Source of the DNA: Pampus argenteus
Taxonomy: Eukaryota; Chordata; Actinopteri; Scombriformes; Stromateidae
Length of the DNA: 64,000 nt
Assembly: GCA_036937835.1 (NCBI GenBank)
Contig: CM072873.1
Span: forward strand, 18,845,001 to 18,909,000
Direction: 5' to 3'
Below are positions 11,832 through 40,152 of this stretch, in pieces. Positions within the stretch are counted from its first letter, which is position 1; the number at the start of each line of letters is the position of its first letter. A program made the translations under genes and the position numbers. The notes beneath the pieces were generated by a model. It was not told the origin of the DNA. It was given only the letters and a program-made list of their open reading frames with translations, and searched no databases.

Positions 11832-11837
11832 AATAAA
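11832..11837 (+). terminator. e2f2: Distal e2f2 poly(A) signal (candidate)
   Basis: AATAAA at the end of a long AT-rich, UTR-like tract and followed by T-rich sequence. It gives a 3' UTR of about 1.55 kb, closer to the long 3' UTR of mammalian E2F2. Confidence 0.5.
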
Positions 11838-11860
11838 TGCTGAAGCCATGGTTTACACTT

Positions 11861-14800
11861 GGTTTACACTTTTCCCATTTTTTATTTTGCTCATTCTTTG
11901 TGTCAAACTGTTTCATGTATTGTAGTTTAAAAAGTACCATTTTTAGTTCAGTCCTTCTACACAAACATCCCTCATATGACCTGACTTGTGACTCTTGCAG
12001 GATGGTCCGCTCATGTAGATGCTTCTTGCCTATAAGTCTTTATAGACTGAAGTTGGAGGCTCAAATCTAAATACTGAGAATCAAAGGTTTGTGTGTATTT
12101 TTTTGTGGCAGGATCTGGACCACAGACCACTAAGACTATTGACCTAATGAGAAGTGACATTCCCTGAGTAGAGAGAAAAGGCCGACATGAAGGGTGACAA
12201 TGACACTGGCTGAGTTATAAACACATTCAGACAGGTAGACAAAAAACACCCGTCATTCTTTATGAACTGGTTGCTTTGGAAACAAGCTCACAAAAGAGGG
12301 AAGGTCAAAGTTCAGTGGGTCACTGTGGAAACGCTTTCAGTGTGTGTTCAGAGTGGAAGCAAAAGAAAATGCAAAACAAATGTACTTATTTATGGCAGAT
12401 CTGTATATAGATTTCTATGTTTTCTTAGATAGTACATGTTGTGTTCAGGCTCTATTTACTGACGGTCCTTCCTGTAAGTTAATTTCATTTTAAAATCCAT
12501 AGAAGAGGTTGTGTATTACAGCAGGAAACACACATGTATGCGTTGGTCACCGCAGACAGATGCTGATTCTAGGCAGCAGAGCTCAGACAGGAACGAAAGA
12601 AAAAAAATGCTGAAACACTAAAATAAACCCTGTTTCCGTCTCTACGTGAACTTTGTCGACTGCAGCGGTTCTGTTTGCTTCTAAACCAACATCAGGTGTC
12701 TAATTAAAAGATTTACCACACCACAGGTCGTGTTTAACGCCACGTCATGAACACACACACACACACATGCATAGCCTTTGACTGTGTGGTTTACATGCAT
12801 CTAGCATGTTATATCAGACCTTCAGACTAATGACTGTGACGAGCTGCATAAATGCCTCTTTGTGTGCTCGCATGGCATTAATTAAGCAACAACTCATCAA
12901 TGAGCAGCAGCAACTTGTGGACAGACTCAATGATGAAGTGAAAAAAGGGAAATGCGTTGCATGCTTTGTTGATGTCTCATATTACACCATAGAAACATGG
13001 TGGATTCTATGTAACATGAATTATGAATCACAAACAAGTTATACCTATTCCCAGACTGAAAAAAACAAACAAAAAAAGGTGGTTGGCATAGCGACTGTGA
13101 TGACAGGCATGTGTCTGAGGGCGGGGTTGATGGGCAGATATGTTGCATGACATTAGACTCAGACTGATACTGCACATGTCACATGTGACGTACTTTTCCA
13201 AAACAAATGATGTCACTCAGAGTTGCCTCCCTGCACGTTTCGCAGGTTGTTGTGTTCAGCCGAGGCCGTACCCTGTTCAAGACGCGTCGTATTGCTTATC
13301 CCAGTGGGAAAGTGAAGTCCTGTGTTAAACAATAAATCAAGACTCTCTCCTTCTCTTGCTTCATTCCTTCCATTTTCAGTCATCCGTGTCGACCAGAAGA
13401 GGGGGTATTTTACGGTAAGCCTGGGCCTCCTGCCTTGACAGGGGTAGTAAATTGATAGCAGGACTGGTGGAGCTGAGTCAACAAGCAGAGTGGAGAGGAG
13501 GGGAGGGGAGGGGGAGATATTTGAAGGAGGGAGATTTGGGGGGACCTTGTGTTACTCCTCTGGGCTGCTGGGAAGCGGTGAGGAAATCCTGGAAGCTGAA
13601 ATCTTTACTGGAAGATACAACCTCTCCACTGCTGAGTGTGTTCAACAGGGAGAAAGAGGGAAGCTGTGTGTGTGTGTCTGTGTGTGTGTATGTGTGTGTG
13701 TGTGTGATAAAGCACAGGGAAAGCCCTGGTTGGAGGTGACATGAAAACACAAGAGTTAGAACAACCCCAAGTAATTGGCAGGTAGAGTATGTTGATACAG
13801 GCAGTTAGAATGAAAAAGTATGTGGTGATTAGGAAGGAAACGGGTGGAGACAAGGAGGGAAAACATAAAGTGAGTCACTCCAGTTTGTATACACTATATC
13901 CATATCTTTCTCCTTTCCTTTGTGTCTTCTTCCTTGTTTCTTTTTCCATGCCATCCATCTCCCTCGTCCCATATATTCTTGTGCATCGCCTGAGCAGACC
14001 GGTTTGTTCGGTCTTACAATAAGACTGAAAGGCTGGCAGACGCACAAAGGCTCTGCTTCTTCACCAGGGGGCCGCAAAGAAACTGAAGGAGAGTATTGTT
14101 GTTGCAAGCCTCTGCATTACATCAGCCCAAGATATGCATGCACTAAAAATGAGTGCATGCACTAAAATGAGCGTGCAGACACACATATGTTGCACATACA
14201 GTCACCTTCATGTAATGATGCAGGCTGTTTATATCCATCTGTAGCTGTATTTGGGAAAATGGGTCAGCAAACCTATTTTTATTCCACTCTGCATTGTTTG
14301 GACTCTGTCGCGTGCCCCTCATTTCCTTATAGGAGTAGGTTAACGTTGGTTTTGCAGCTTTTCTTCCGGAGACTTCGCTGCATTTTTCTTTTTTTGTTTT
14401 TTTGAATGGTGCATTGTGTCTTAACTTGTAAGGAATAAAAACAGCCAGTGGGGTGCCAGTAAATTTTTTCACTGGGAGAACAAACAAATTTCACCAGCAC
14501 CTCCTTTAAAGCGTTCACTTTTAAAAAGGTGTGCACATGTGCAAAAAAACAACAAAAAAACACCAAGATATCACCTGCTGTGCGTGTTTACTTTGGTGTG
14601 TTATTTACTAAGTGAAACAAAAAAGGAGTTTGTGAATATAAACACAACGCGCCACTGTGATTCTCCACTACTCACTGACAGTAATAAGCAGTCACAGAGG
14701 ACAGATTAAAAACCCTTTCACCAAACACTGAGTCGAGTTTTTAATATGCTCCAAGTTGCATATGGAGCTGGGACTAATTCCCCCTTTATGGAGCTAATGT

Positions 14801-15540
14801 TGGCAAATGTGTGTGGTGTTTTTTTTGACGTGAAACCAAAGGGAGCCACTGTGTTTGATGCAGCTTCCGAAAAAAGGCCCATCTGCACTTTGTAGTATAT
14901 AATATCACTGCTCTCCCCCGAGGCAAAGGCTCACTGATACCTCTTGTCTTTGAATTGACAGGCTTGATAATACCAAGCATGCAGGAGAGATATATGTTCT
15001 TCGCACAACACAAAGGAGGTCCTACCTCTCTGATGTGCTCTTTCTTTTTCTTTCACTTTTGTCAGATGATTTCAGGAGAAGGTGGAGAGTGACTTTAGAA
15101 ATCCTCTGTAAACTCTCTTTCTTAAATGAGATGAAAAAGAAGAGGAGGCAGATTTGGAGCCTCAGATTAGAGGATCAAGGTGCAAAGGACCCAATGAGGC
15201 GTAACACCTGCAAACTCCTGATTTAAGAGCTGTGCACATAAAAAAAAAGATCCTCTTGAGTTTCACAGCTGCTGTAATAAATATGTTTAAAATGTGTAAA
15301 AACCTATAATTTGAGTAGCTTTTCTCCCTCAGCACCATCACCTCCATCCATTGACATTCCTCTCCTTTAGTTCAGCCTGTGAATGAAGCTTTCTGCATAT
15401 CTATGGCGACCACACTGCAGACTCTCTGGAGCTTGCATAGAAATGAGAAGTAAGAATGAAAGAGACGATGGAAACACACACACACACACGCACACACTCT
15501 CTCTCTTTTCTGTCTGCAGTGTGCCAGAAAGCACAAACAT
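11861..15540. other. Intergenic DNA between e2f2 and asap3
   Basis: No supported gene was found. The longer open frames on both strands cross TG/CA repeats or lack splice signals and family resemblance. The stretch contains (TG)n near 13665-13706 and a two-copy tandem duplication at 14135-14171. Regulatory DNA for either neighbour may lie here, but I cannot point to it. Confidence 0.6.
14135..14171 (+). repeat. Two-copy 18/19-bp tandem duplication
   Basis: The unit TGCATGCACTAAAAATGAG is followed immediately by a copy with one A fewer. This is a recent local duplication with no evident function. Confidence 0.8.
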
Positions 15541-15877
15541 TCCCACGTGATGATGGAGTTTGCTCCCTCCCTCTTTGGGCGCACAATAGCGCCGTGGCGC
15601 ACCTCCACGCGTCCTCAGAGTCGAGTCTCCACTCGGTCTGAGCTCAGATCAGGTTTTTTAGACAACTTTCCACCTTGAAGACGCTGTTGTTGTTTTTTAA
15701 TCTCATGAACCAAACACTCTGAGGAATACAGACTTCAGTTTCCACACGGACGAGGAGATGGTTACGCGCTTTTCTTCAAATGGGAATTAAGTGCGCGCGT
15801 AAAACTTTTGCTTTCTTTTCTCCTCAGTGATCGTCACACTTGTTTGTTTGTTTGTTTGTTTGTTTTTTGTTCCAAAC
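15540..15877 (+). promoter_or_regulatory. asap3: asap3 promoter and 5' UTR
   Basis: A CpG-richer patch at about 15570-15620 sits between AT-rich flanks and precedes the first coding exon by about 260 bp. An E-box CACGTG is at 15544-15549. The proximal 5' UTR contains a (TTTG)n tract at about 15840-15865, only about a dozen bases from the start codon. The transcription start cannot be fixed from sequence. Confidence 0.5.
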
Positions 15878-32701
<16,824 letters not shown>

Positions 32702-35375
32702 GGGGACATAGACATATGAAGGTACTGTACTGTATCACAGTATCGTAGTAGAGGAACTGAACCAGCACTGGATGCTTCCTGGACCCTCATTATCATCGTA
32801 AAGCAGATTTTATCTACAGGAGAGGAGCGATCTATCCTCCTGGATATAACTTGGATTTACTCGAACAGGTCAGATTTTTTTTTTTTCAACAAATTCTAAA
32901 TACTTCCACATGAGGATATACCAGCCAAGGAAACCTGAGGATATAAATGAGACTGTTTTAGGGATTTATACCCTTTAACATTTTCTCATCCTTGAAACCA
33001 ACAAGGGAGCGACAAGCTTGCACAGCCCCATAAAGCCTTTAATTCTACGGACAGTACTTCCCTTGTTGATATAACCTCGACTTTCTGTCTGCAGCATGTT
33101 TCTCCAGTTGTCTAAAAACCCTGGATCATGATTAATAGGTACAAATGCATTTGTGGTTGGGGTAAAAACTGCTCTTATGTCAACATTTGTTTTGCAGCTT
33201 GTTTATGTAGGATCTGTGCTTTAAGGCAACACGTACCTGCAGGGCAAACTCCTTTTTTTTTTTTAAGGCACTTTAAACTCATTCAGAAGAAATCTTCTGA
33301 GCTGTAAATGTGTACAAAGCCAGCTGCTGTGTGAGGATATAGCTGCTTCTTGTTCTCAATGGAAACTGGCTCGTCGTTTAAATCGCAGTATAGTGAGACT
33401 CGCATGTGAGGTTCAAACGTACCCAGTGTCTGTTACTGACTGCTCATGGGACTCTGAAAAGTGGCTTTGTGCCTGCCAGTCTGTCTCCTATGAAAACAGC
33501 AGGCGTCTGGGCAGCCCAGGAGATATCTGAAACTTTAGCTCATCCCATCTCCATTCTGGGCACAAGTCTCTGGCTCCGAGGATCCAGTTTCTTCTGGCTC
33601 CAGGCATCTGTCTCTGGAGAACCTGGACTTACGACTTTGTGTTAGGAAAGAAAAAAATAAAAAATGTAAAAAAGACTCTCTCGGTTCTACCAGGAAACGG
33701 CACTTAAAGAGGGCTTTTTAGTAACAGCATCCCACTGCAGTAATTTGTTCAGTGAACACACACACTTCCTGTAGGCATATGTGTGTATCACACCAAATAC
33801 ACACAAGCGCACTTGCACTTACTGTACACAAAGAGCAGTTTCCAGGATTATTTTTTTTTAAAACCTTAAGGGAAGAAAAGGAAGTTGGAGATTTGACTCC
33901 CTCCCTCCTTTTTATACTAATAACAAAACGTAACACATTTCACAGCAATTACACACCATTTGTTGTACATGTTGTCTAAAAAAAATGTCCACTGATGTGT
34001 ATATATATATATATATATCTATATCTCCTGCTTCCTCGTCCGTTCTGCATTTTATTGTATTGTTACAGATAGTGTTACTTTGATGTCATGCCTCTTCCTC
34101 TCCTGTATTATTATCAGCAGCGTGAATGGCTGTCGCTGCAGTGAGAAAAGATGCCGTCTCATTAAGACGACGTGACGGTGATGAGTAAAGGAGGCAGCAG
34201 GTGTTCTGTTGCTTTTTAATCATTCCTGCGTTTTGTTTTTTTTTAGTGAGTCTGTTTGCTTGTCAGTTTCTGCTGATTATGGTCTCGTTACAGCGTTGTT
34301 GAATAGGCAAAGAAAAAAGTCTTGAGACGGGTAGAAAATCTGTCAAATGTAATCGGTAGCAAATAAGAGATTGTAAGATACACATTAAACATGTCTAATA
34401 AAGGAGCATACCGTGTAAATTAAAGTGTAAATTAGGTGATATCGTCCTGTACTTGAGTCGAGCCGAACCAAAAGGTACTGAGTGTTTTATGCTTAGTGCA
34501 AGCACATGTTGTTTAAATAATTTAGATAGTGCAGCACTGGGCATAAAACCTACTTCCTAGTAATAATGTGTATTATATAAGTCAGTGTTGACAGAGGTTT
34601 TTCTGCACACTTATACTGAACAGTATGTAAGTAGTAAAAATACTAATTTCACACTTTGGACAGCAAAGAAATTGATTAAAATTTAGCCAAGTAGCTTATG
34701 ATGTTTGATTTTTTTAAAAGAACAACTTGTAAACCGGAGAATTTGGGAGATTTAGTGCAGCGTTTCCCAATAAATATTTTTAAAAATGTTGTGGTATTTA
34801 CCTTTTTGACAGTTGCACTTGGTTTCTGATGACCTCACATCTTTTCCCTTCTCATACTCGTTATACCTCCCTAAACCTCTCCACCACTCTCCAGCAGTTA
34901 GCAGTTTTTCCCTGCAGCCTCATTTTGTCTCTATCCGGCTGTTACTTAGCACCGTCCCCGTGTCTCAGAGGCAGGATAATGAAATGCCAACCTGTCACTT
35001 ACATAACAGTTCACAACAGCCAGTATAATGATCCTGCTATTCTCCTCTGCCAGCTGAGTGGCCAGTATGAGTATGGGGCCATACTCATACCAATTCGCTC
35101 TGTGTTTATACCGCACACACACAGACACTGTCACACAAATATATTTAATGTAATGTACCCACTGTGGAATATAATAATAATAATAATAATAATAATCCAT
35201 GAAATGTAGAGTAAACTCTTTACTAATCTCTGGGTTTATATGGGTTCAGGGTGATGGAGAAGTGTGGCTTTGCTCCATTATTAGTTGTTTTTTTTGTTTT
35301 CTTGTGTAAATATGTCAAGTTTGTACACATTACGATCTGTAATCGCTAAAAATAAAATTATAATAGAGGATGTTC
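32702..35375 (+). other. asap3: asap3 3' UTR (probable extent)
   Basis: AT-rich, gene-less sequence follows the stop. AATAAA signals occur at 33656-33661 and 35351-35356. The distal one closes a UTR-like tract and is preceded by a Pumilio-type TGTAAATA at 35305-35312. (TA)n at about 33995-34020 and (AAT)n at about 35172-35195 are simple repeats. Which signal is used is unknown. Confidence 0.5.
35351..35356 (+). terminator. asap3: Distal asap3 poly(A) signal (candidate)
   Basis: AATAAA inside an A-rich stretch, about 2.65 kb after the asap3 stop. A minus-strand signal starts only about 530 bp further on, which suggests tail-to-tail genes. Confidence 0.45.
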
Positions 35376-35886
35376 TAACTTTCTAATACTCCGGCTACTC
35401 GGATCAGTCTGTCTAAAATACATTTGTATGGGTAATGCCGTTCATTAAGTGAGCAACAGCAGGAAACATGAGCTTAATGTAACTTCACAAATCCTCGCTT
35501 GTGCAATAATGAGGACGTGGAAGTCGGATAATATTTCCAGTAATGCTGCACTTTCCATCTGATTACAGGGTTATCTAACCTCCATTTAACCAAATAATCA
35601 ACTGCAAAGAGCCTCTGGTGGACAAGCAAATGACTGAATTACACTAAGTGACTGCAGATCGAAAATCAGGTGTGCTAAATGTAGCTTTTTTTCAGTTCGG
35701 TTCTTTTCATCTTATTATGTCAAAGACCAGTTTTCTGCTGACCAGGCGCTACATTACTGCTGCAAGGTGACTCTGATGCTTCCTAAACCTCCCCAGAGGA
35801 TGAAATATACAGAGATCCCACCTGAGAGATGAACACTGACTGAGACAAGAAAAACAACAACGATTATCCACCGACATTTGAATCAT

Positions 35887-35892
35887 TTTATT
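35887..35892 (-). terminator. Candidate poly(A) signal of the minus-strand coiled-coil gene
   Basis: TTTATT on the + strand is AATAAA on the minus strand, 3.1 kb past the stop of the minus-strand gene. Nearer copies of the hexamer exist (about 37329 and 38006), so the 3' UTR could be shorter. Choice is uncertain. Confidence 0.3.
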
Positions 35893-38800
35893 CTAACAAT
35901 TCAGCCTATTTTACAAAACCTGATAATGCTTCAAATGAAATCTACAATTAAATATTTCTAGTCTTGTACATTGTAGCTCTGTGCTCAAGTAAATGTCACG
36001 AAAAAAGTGTAAATGTAAGCATAAAACATTCATTCCTTCACTGTGCAGCAGAAAGCAAAAGCCTTTTTTTATAGAAGTAGTGCTCGTACGTTATAAAGGT
36101 TTGGGGACAATTAACTTCAAGTCCAATCCGGCTGACTATTAATTTAATTTAGAAAGTGGATTTTCTTTCCTGCAAACATAAATCTGATTGAGGGTCTATA
36201 ATTTTAATAATAGTGTTTTGATTTAACATTTGGACCTGAAAGCAAAATTGTCTCCAAACCTGTTGTTACTGTTGAGCAACATTTTTGAGTAAAATTCAAC
36301 CTAATATTCATACTAAAAGTAGAATATACAGCTCTCAAATCAGCAAACATAAAATATCATACTGTGATTAAAAAAAGATGTGCTTATTCCACCAGAACAT
36401 AAATGTACCATTATCACATATCAACAAACACAAAATATTAAAAACATTTAAAAAAGGACATAAATAAATAATCAGAAAAGGTTTTGGACTCGTGGTTGGT
36501 CAGCATTCGTGTCAGTAAAGGGCTGCGAGAGTTAATTCTCATGACTCTGAACATTTGAGCGTTTAAAATCTTTTATATCAAAAAGTCATGTGATCTTAAA
36601 TTTACTTTACATTTAAGAAAATGAATACAAGAGGATGTGTTGCCAACCACAGGTTCAAACTAATAGGTGAGATTATACTGTTTATCCAGTCTACGTTACA
36701 TTCATTCTGCAAGTGGGCCCAGAGATCTTTGGGAAAATGTTATTTTTCATTCATAGAAAAACACAAAAGGTGCAGTCTGATAAGAGTGTACGAGTTGTTG
36801 TTGTTGTTGTTGTTGTTGTTTTTCTTCGGCACAGATTATGTTTCTGGATGAGGTTTATGATGGTCATGAGTTCGCCAGTTTCCCCATCACCATCACCGGT
36901 AGATCACCATCATAATTGTCATTTGCCGATACACAAACATTGCATAAGGCGTATGAGAAGCAATATATAGGCCTGCTGTATATTCAGTTATAACTCTATA
37001 GCTATATACATAGGACCATGAATACATGTTTAAGGCCTACTAGACCCTTTTATTTTGCACAAGCTTTCTGCAAGCAACTTTCTTAGCTTAATATTGTTTG
37101 GTATAGATGCGCACAAAGATGACAAGCAGTGGTTTTCCCTGGTAAGATGGAACGCTTATATAGAGTAAGGTAACATTCAATGATAAGGTCGTCACCGCTA
37201 TCGGAAATAGAAATCTGAAAGCTGAGAACATCGGTCAAATAAAACTGAAGCTGTAACTTTATCCTTGCTTCACTGTGCTTCCACTAAAACTGAACCTTTG
37301 AGCCCTTAAAGTTAAAACAAGAAACTGATTTATTATTATTTTTTAAACGTGTGCAATAACTCATTAAATGACATTTTCACATGCACCACTATTTTTCCTC
37401 ACGTCGCCTGCAGAGCAACACATCAGCTTTATCCGTCACCTTTGACTTGACAGAAATAAAGCAACAAGACACATTGCTGATGCATCTCAATCTGAATCAT
37501 ACTTTTAAAATAGGAATATCTAAGCGTGCATGATGACTTTATGAACACTTAGTAGATGGCTACTAACATGCACTATACATGCTTTTCCCAACAGAAGCTG
37601 GGCTGAGATTGAAAGCCTGCTTCTCTGCCGTAACCTTCAAATGCCAAATATAGACATCCCTTGTGTATCGGCTGTGCTCTCTATACGCTGAAGCAAAGGG
37701 ACTGGTGAAAGAGATGAATGCAAGAGATACTTAGTCATACCTAATCCAAAGAGAATAGAAACAGCAGGAAGAAGAAGAATTAGGCCAAAAAAATATGTGT
37801 GATCTATATGTAGAAATCAGGTCATATACTCCATGATAAGATTGTTGTGCATGTGAAGACATACAAACCCTGAATTAAAGCATGTTGTCTAACTTTCATT
37901 ACCTTGCTGACGCATGCATGGCTTAACCTAAACGCAGCCCTTCACAAGCAAATAAATGAGCAGCTTTAACAACAAGCTTCTGTTAATAATATGTTTGACT
38001 AATTTTATTTTTTTAGCTCCTAAGTTCCTCGGAGGACCTCTTCAGCTGCTTAGTGATGATGCAGATACGTTCTGTAGGTTTGTGAAAGACGATTTTGGAT
38101 CGAGAGACGAGTTGGTTGCTAGGTGACTGGATAAAAAGAGGCCACAGGTGGAATCATCCCAGCATGAACTCCTCTCCTCCTCCTCCTACCTTTTACCTTT
38201 TCCTCCTTCATGCTACTAAAAAAACAGACAGGGCAGCTGTAGTAGTGGAGAAGTGGTCACAGAGAAGCCAAGGCACGTTTTCTGTATACGTCTCAGCCAT
38301 CTAGGTTCCACATTTTTATACATTCCCATGTTTCTTTTGCCTTCCCTGCATCCTTGGTTTTTACATAACAGTGCAGTAATCCCTATCATAGCTTTACCTC
38401 TCTGTCTCTTTCATTGCCCTTCAATTCTTCTTACTTAACATGTTGCAGAGGCAGATTGTTCAAAGCTTTTTCCTCATCTTTTTTTTTTTTGCCTCTAAAA
38501 ATGTTAACATTACGTAATCATCATTTGCTTTTCTTCCTTTTTGCTGCATAAGTTAAAGAGATGTACTTGTTGCCCTGCAGGCCAGACTGAACCTCTCCTC
38601 GCATCACATCACCTGGAAAATGACTCATCCATGCACCATGGATTCAGTATCAATAAACAATCTCCTACGCATAACAAGCTGAAAGCCTCAAAGTATCTAT
38701 GAAAACAATGAGGACAAAAAAAAGACAATCCGTACACACTTGCACTGGAACTAGTTTGATTGGTTTGCTAGCCAGAGAATTTCCTCAGAGATACAAAGCG

Positions 38801-39011
38801 CTCTGACCTGGAAGCTCCTTACTAGCATTTGCGATTATTGCAGGCACCTTAAAGACCTGGAGGACCAGCCTCTAGGATACAAGAGCAGAAAGGTGGAAAC
38901 CAGAGAGCAGCCGTGTCAATGAGTGATAGTTAAAGAATGGAAGTCTATCTTCCCGTTTATGTAAAGCACATTTCTAAAGCGATAGTGGAAATTCAAGCCT
39001 CCAATTTCATC
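35893..39011 (-). other. Probable 3' UTR or downstream DNA of the minus-strand coiled-coil gene
   Basis: No coding exon is evident on either strand. The stretch is AT-rich, with a (TTG)n tract at about 36797-36821. Given the intronless upstream ORF it may be largely a long 3' UTR, but this is inference. Confidence 0.4.
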
Positions 39012-39641
39012 CTATTTGAGCTTCACAGGCCAGGGGAGGCACGTGCGAAGTCCGAGCATAGAGGAGAAGACGATGGTGGGTCGATGTTTCTTGAACCGCA
39101 GGCCTTTCTTTAGCCGTTGGCTGTTCTCCGCCACGTACAGCTCCCCCTGCTGGGCTGCACTGGATATCCGTGACACAAGCTCCCCGTGGACCACCACTTC
39201 CTGCTCTGAGCGAACAAACACCTCCCTGAGCTCCTCCAGCCGACGCTCCATCTCTCTGATGACACGCTGGCGCTCCTCCACCTCCAGGAGGCGCCTCCGA
39301 GCGGCCTCAAACTCCATGCTGGAACTTGGGGTGACCAGCTTAGAGGAGGGGGCCGTGGCTGAGGTAGACGGAGGTTCAGAACCGGCTAGCAGCGCCCCTG
39401 TCACCCTCCGGAAATCTCCCATGGAAATGGAGCGCCTGGTGGCTGGAGAGGCCAGTGACAGGAGAGCAGAGCCGGATGTAGAAGGCGGCATGGCTAAAGG
39501 AAGATGAGGGGGAGAAGAAGATGATGAAGAAGAAGGTGAAACCGGTGGGTGGATATCAGGGTGTGGGTCCATGTTTGTAATAGCTGCTGCCATGTCCTCA
39601 GTTGTCTCCTCATGATGGGTGATTCTTTGTCGTCCTTTCAT
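39012..39641 (-). CDS. Uncharacterised coiled-coil protein, 209 aa, apparently single exon
   Basis: A 209-codon frame runs from ATG at 39641 (G at -3) to TAG, far longer than chance frames nearby and rich in CpG and third-position G/C. The frame stays open a little upstream, but the only earlier start-like codon is GTG at 39683 and an in-frame TGA lies beyond, so ATG 39641 is the best start. Layout: a low-complexity Ser/Pro/Ala/Thr half with a Ser run at 37-43 and a basic RRSISMGDFRR patch at 69-79; a charged helix likely to form a coiled coil at 110-158; and a basic-then-hydrophobic tail (176-209) containing KKHRPTIVF and ending LPWPVKLK. No enzyme motif or signal peptide is visible. I do not recognise the family. 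The order of disordered region, helix and conserved-looking tail suggests a scaffold or membrane-associated adaptor, which is inference only. Confidence 0.75.
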   Translation of the reverse strand: MKGRQRITHHEETTEDMAAAITNMDPHPDIHPPVSPSSSSSSSPPHLPLAMPPSTSGSALLSLASPATRRSISMGDFRRVTGALLAGSEPPSTSATAPSSKLVTPSSSMEFEAARRRLLEVEERQRVIREMERRLEELREVFVRSEQEVVVHGELVSRISSAAQQGELYVAENSQRLKKGLRFKKHRPTIVFSSMLGLRTCLPWPVKLK

Positions 39642-39683
39642 GGCCAGTGTTGCTTCTTGCACAGCTGTTGTCCTTCTAGTCAC

Positions 39684-40152
39684 TGTTGATGTTTTTCCCC
39701 CCCTTGTTGATGTCTTCCTGTCTCAGAGTGGAGAGCGTTTGAGCAGCGATGCAGGCTGGGAACTGCTTCATTCATTAATAAGAGATCCGAGCCGGGCTTC
39801 TGCCGTCCCTGCGTCTGAGTGGTTGTGCTCGGGAGGAGCCTCCTGGCAGCTCATTGGCTGCTGAGCTCATAAGCATGTCAGCTGATGATTGGGCAGCTTG
39901 CCTCCCTGCTGCTGATGCTGGCAGGCTGTTGTGTCCTCTGCTGACTGTTTTGCTCGGTCGTCGTCGTCATCTGGAACTTTGCTTTGATCAGCTTTGCTCA
40001 CTGAGGCAGAGTGAGGCGAGAGATGCAGACGTCTCAGGTCTCTTTCTCCTCTTAGCTGATGCTGTTTGCTTCACAGCCATCCCTCTTACCAGCTGGTCCC
40101 TCCATTTCCCTCTTTCTCCCTTCCTCTCGCTAGGATGGTTGCCCCTAGCAAC
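39684..40152 (-). promoter_or_regulatory. Promoter of the minus-strand coiled-coil gene
   Basis: Reading on the minus strand, two CCAAT boxes (ATTGG on +, at 39888-39892 and 39853-39857) are followed by a TATA-like TTATTAAT (39781-39774) and then about 130 nt to the start codon. Further upstream is an RFX X-box-like palindrome GTTGCCCCTAGCAAC (+, 40138-40152). A donor-like CAGCTG|GTAAGA on the minus strand at 40090/40089 leaves open a noncoding upstream exon. The element order is that of a real RNA polymerase II promoter. Confidence 0.55.
40138..40152 (-). promoter_or_regulatory. X-box-like RFX site upstream of the coiled-coil gene
   Basis: GTTGCC and AGCAAC half-sites in inverted orientation with a 3-nt spacer. 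X-boxes of this form drive many ciliary genes. It lies about 500 bp upstream of the start codon and about 250 bp upstream of the nearer CCAAT box. Confidence 0.4.

Larger units (their letters stand above)
10289..11860 (+). other. e2f2: e2f2 3' UTR with two Pumilio-type elements
   Basis: After TGA the sequence becomes AT-rich and non-coding. Candidate poly(A) signals AATAAA lie at 10452-10457 and, more distally, at 11832-11837, the latter followed by T-rich sequence. UGUANAUA Pumilio response elements (TGTACATA) occur at 10474-10481 and 11721-11728. The first lies just past the proximal signal, so whether each element is in the mature mRNA depends on which poly(A) site is used. Confidence 0.55.
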
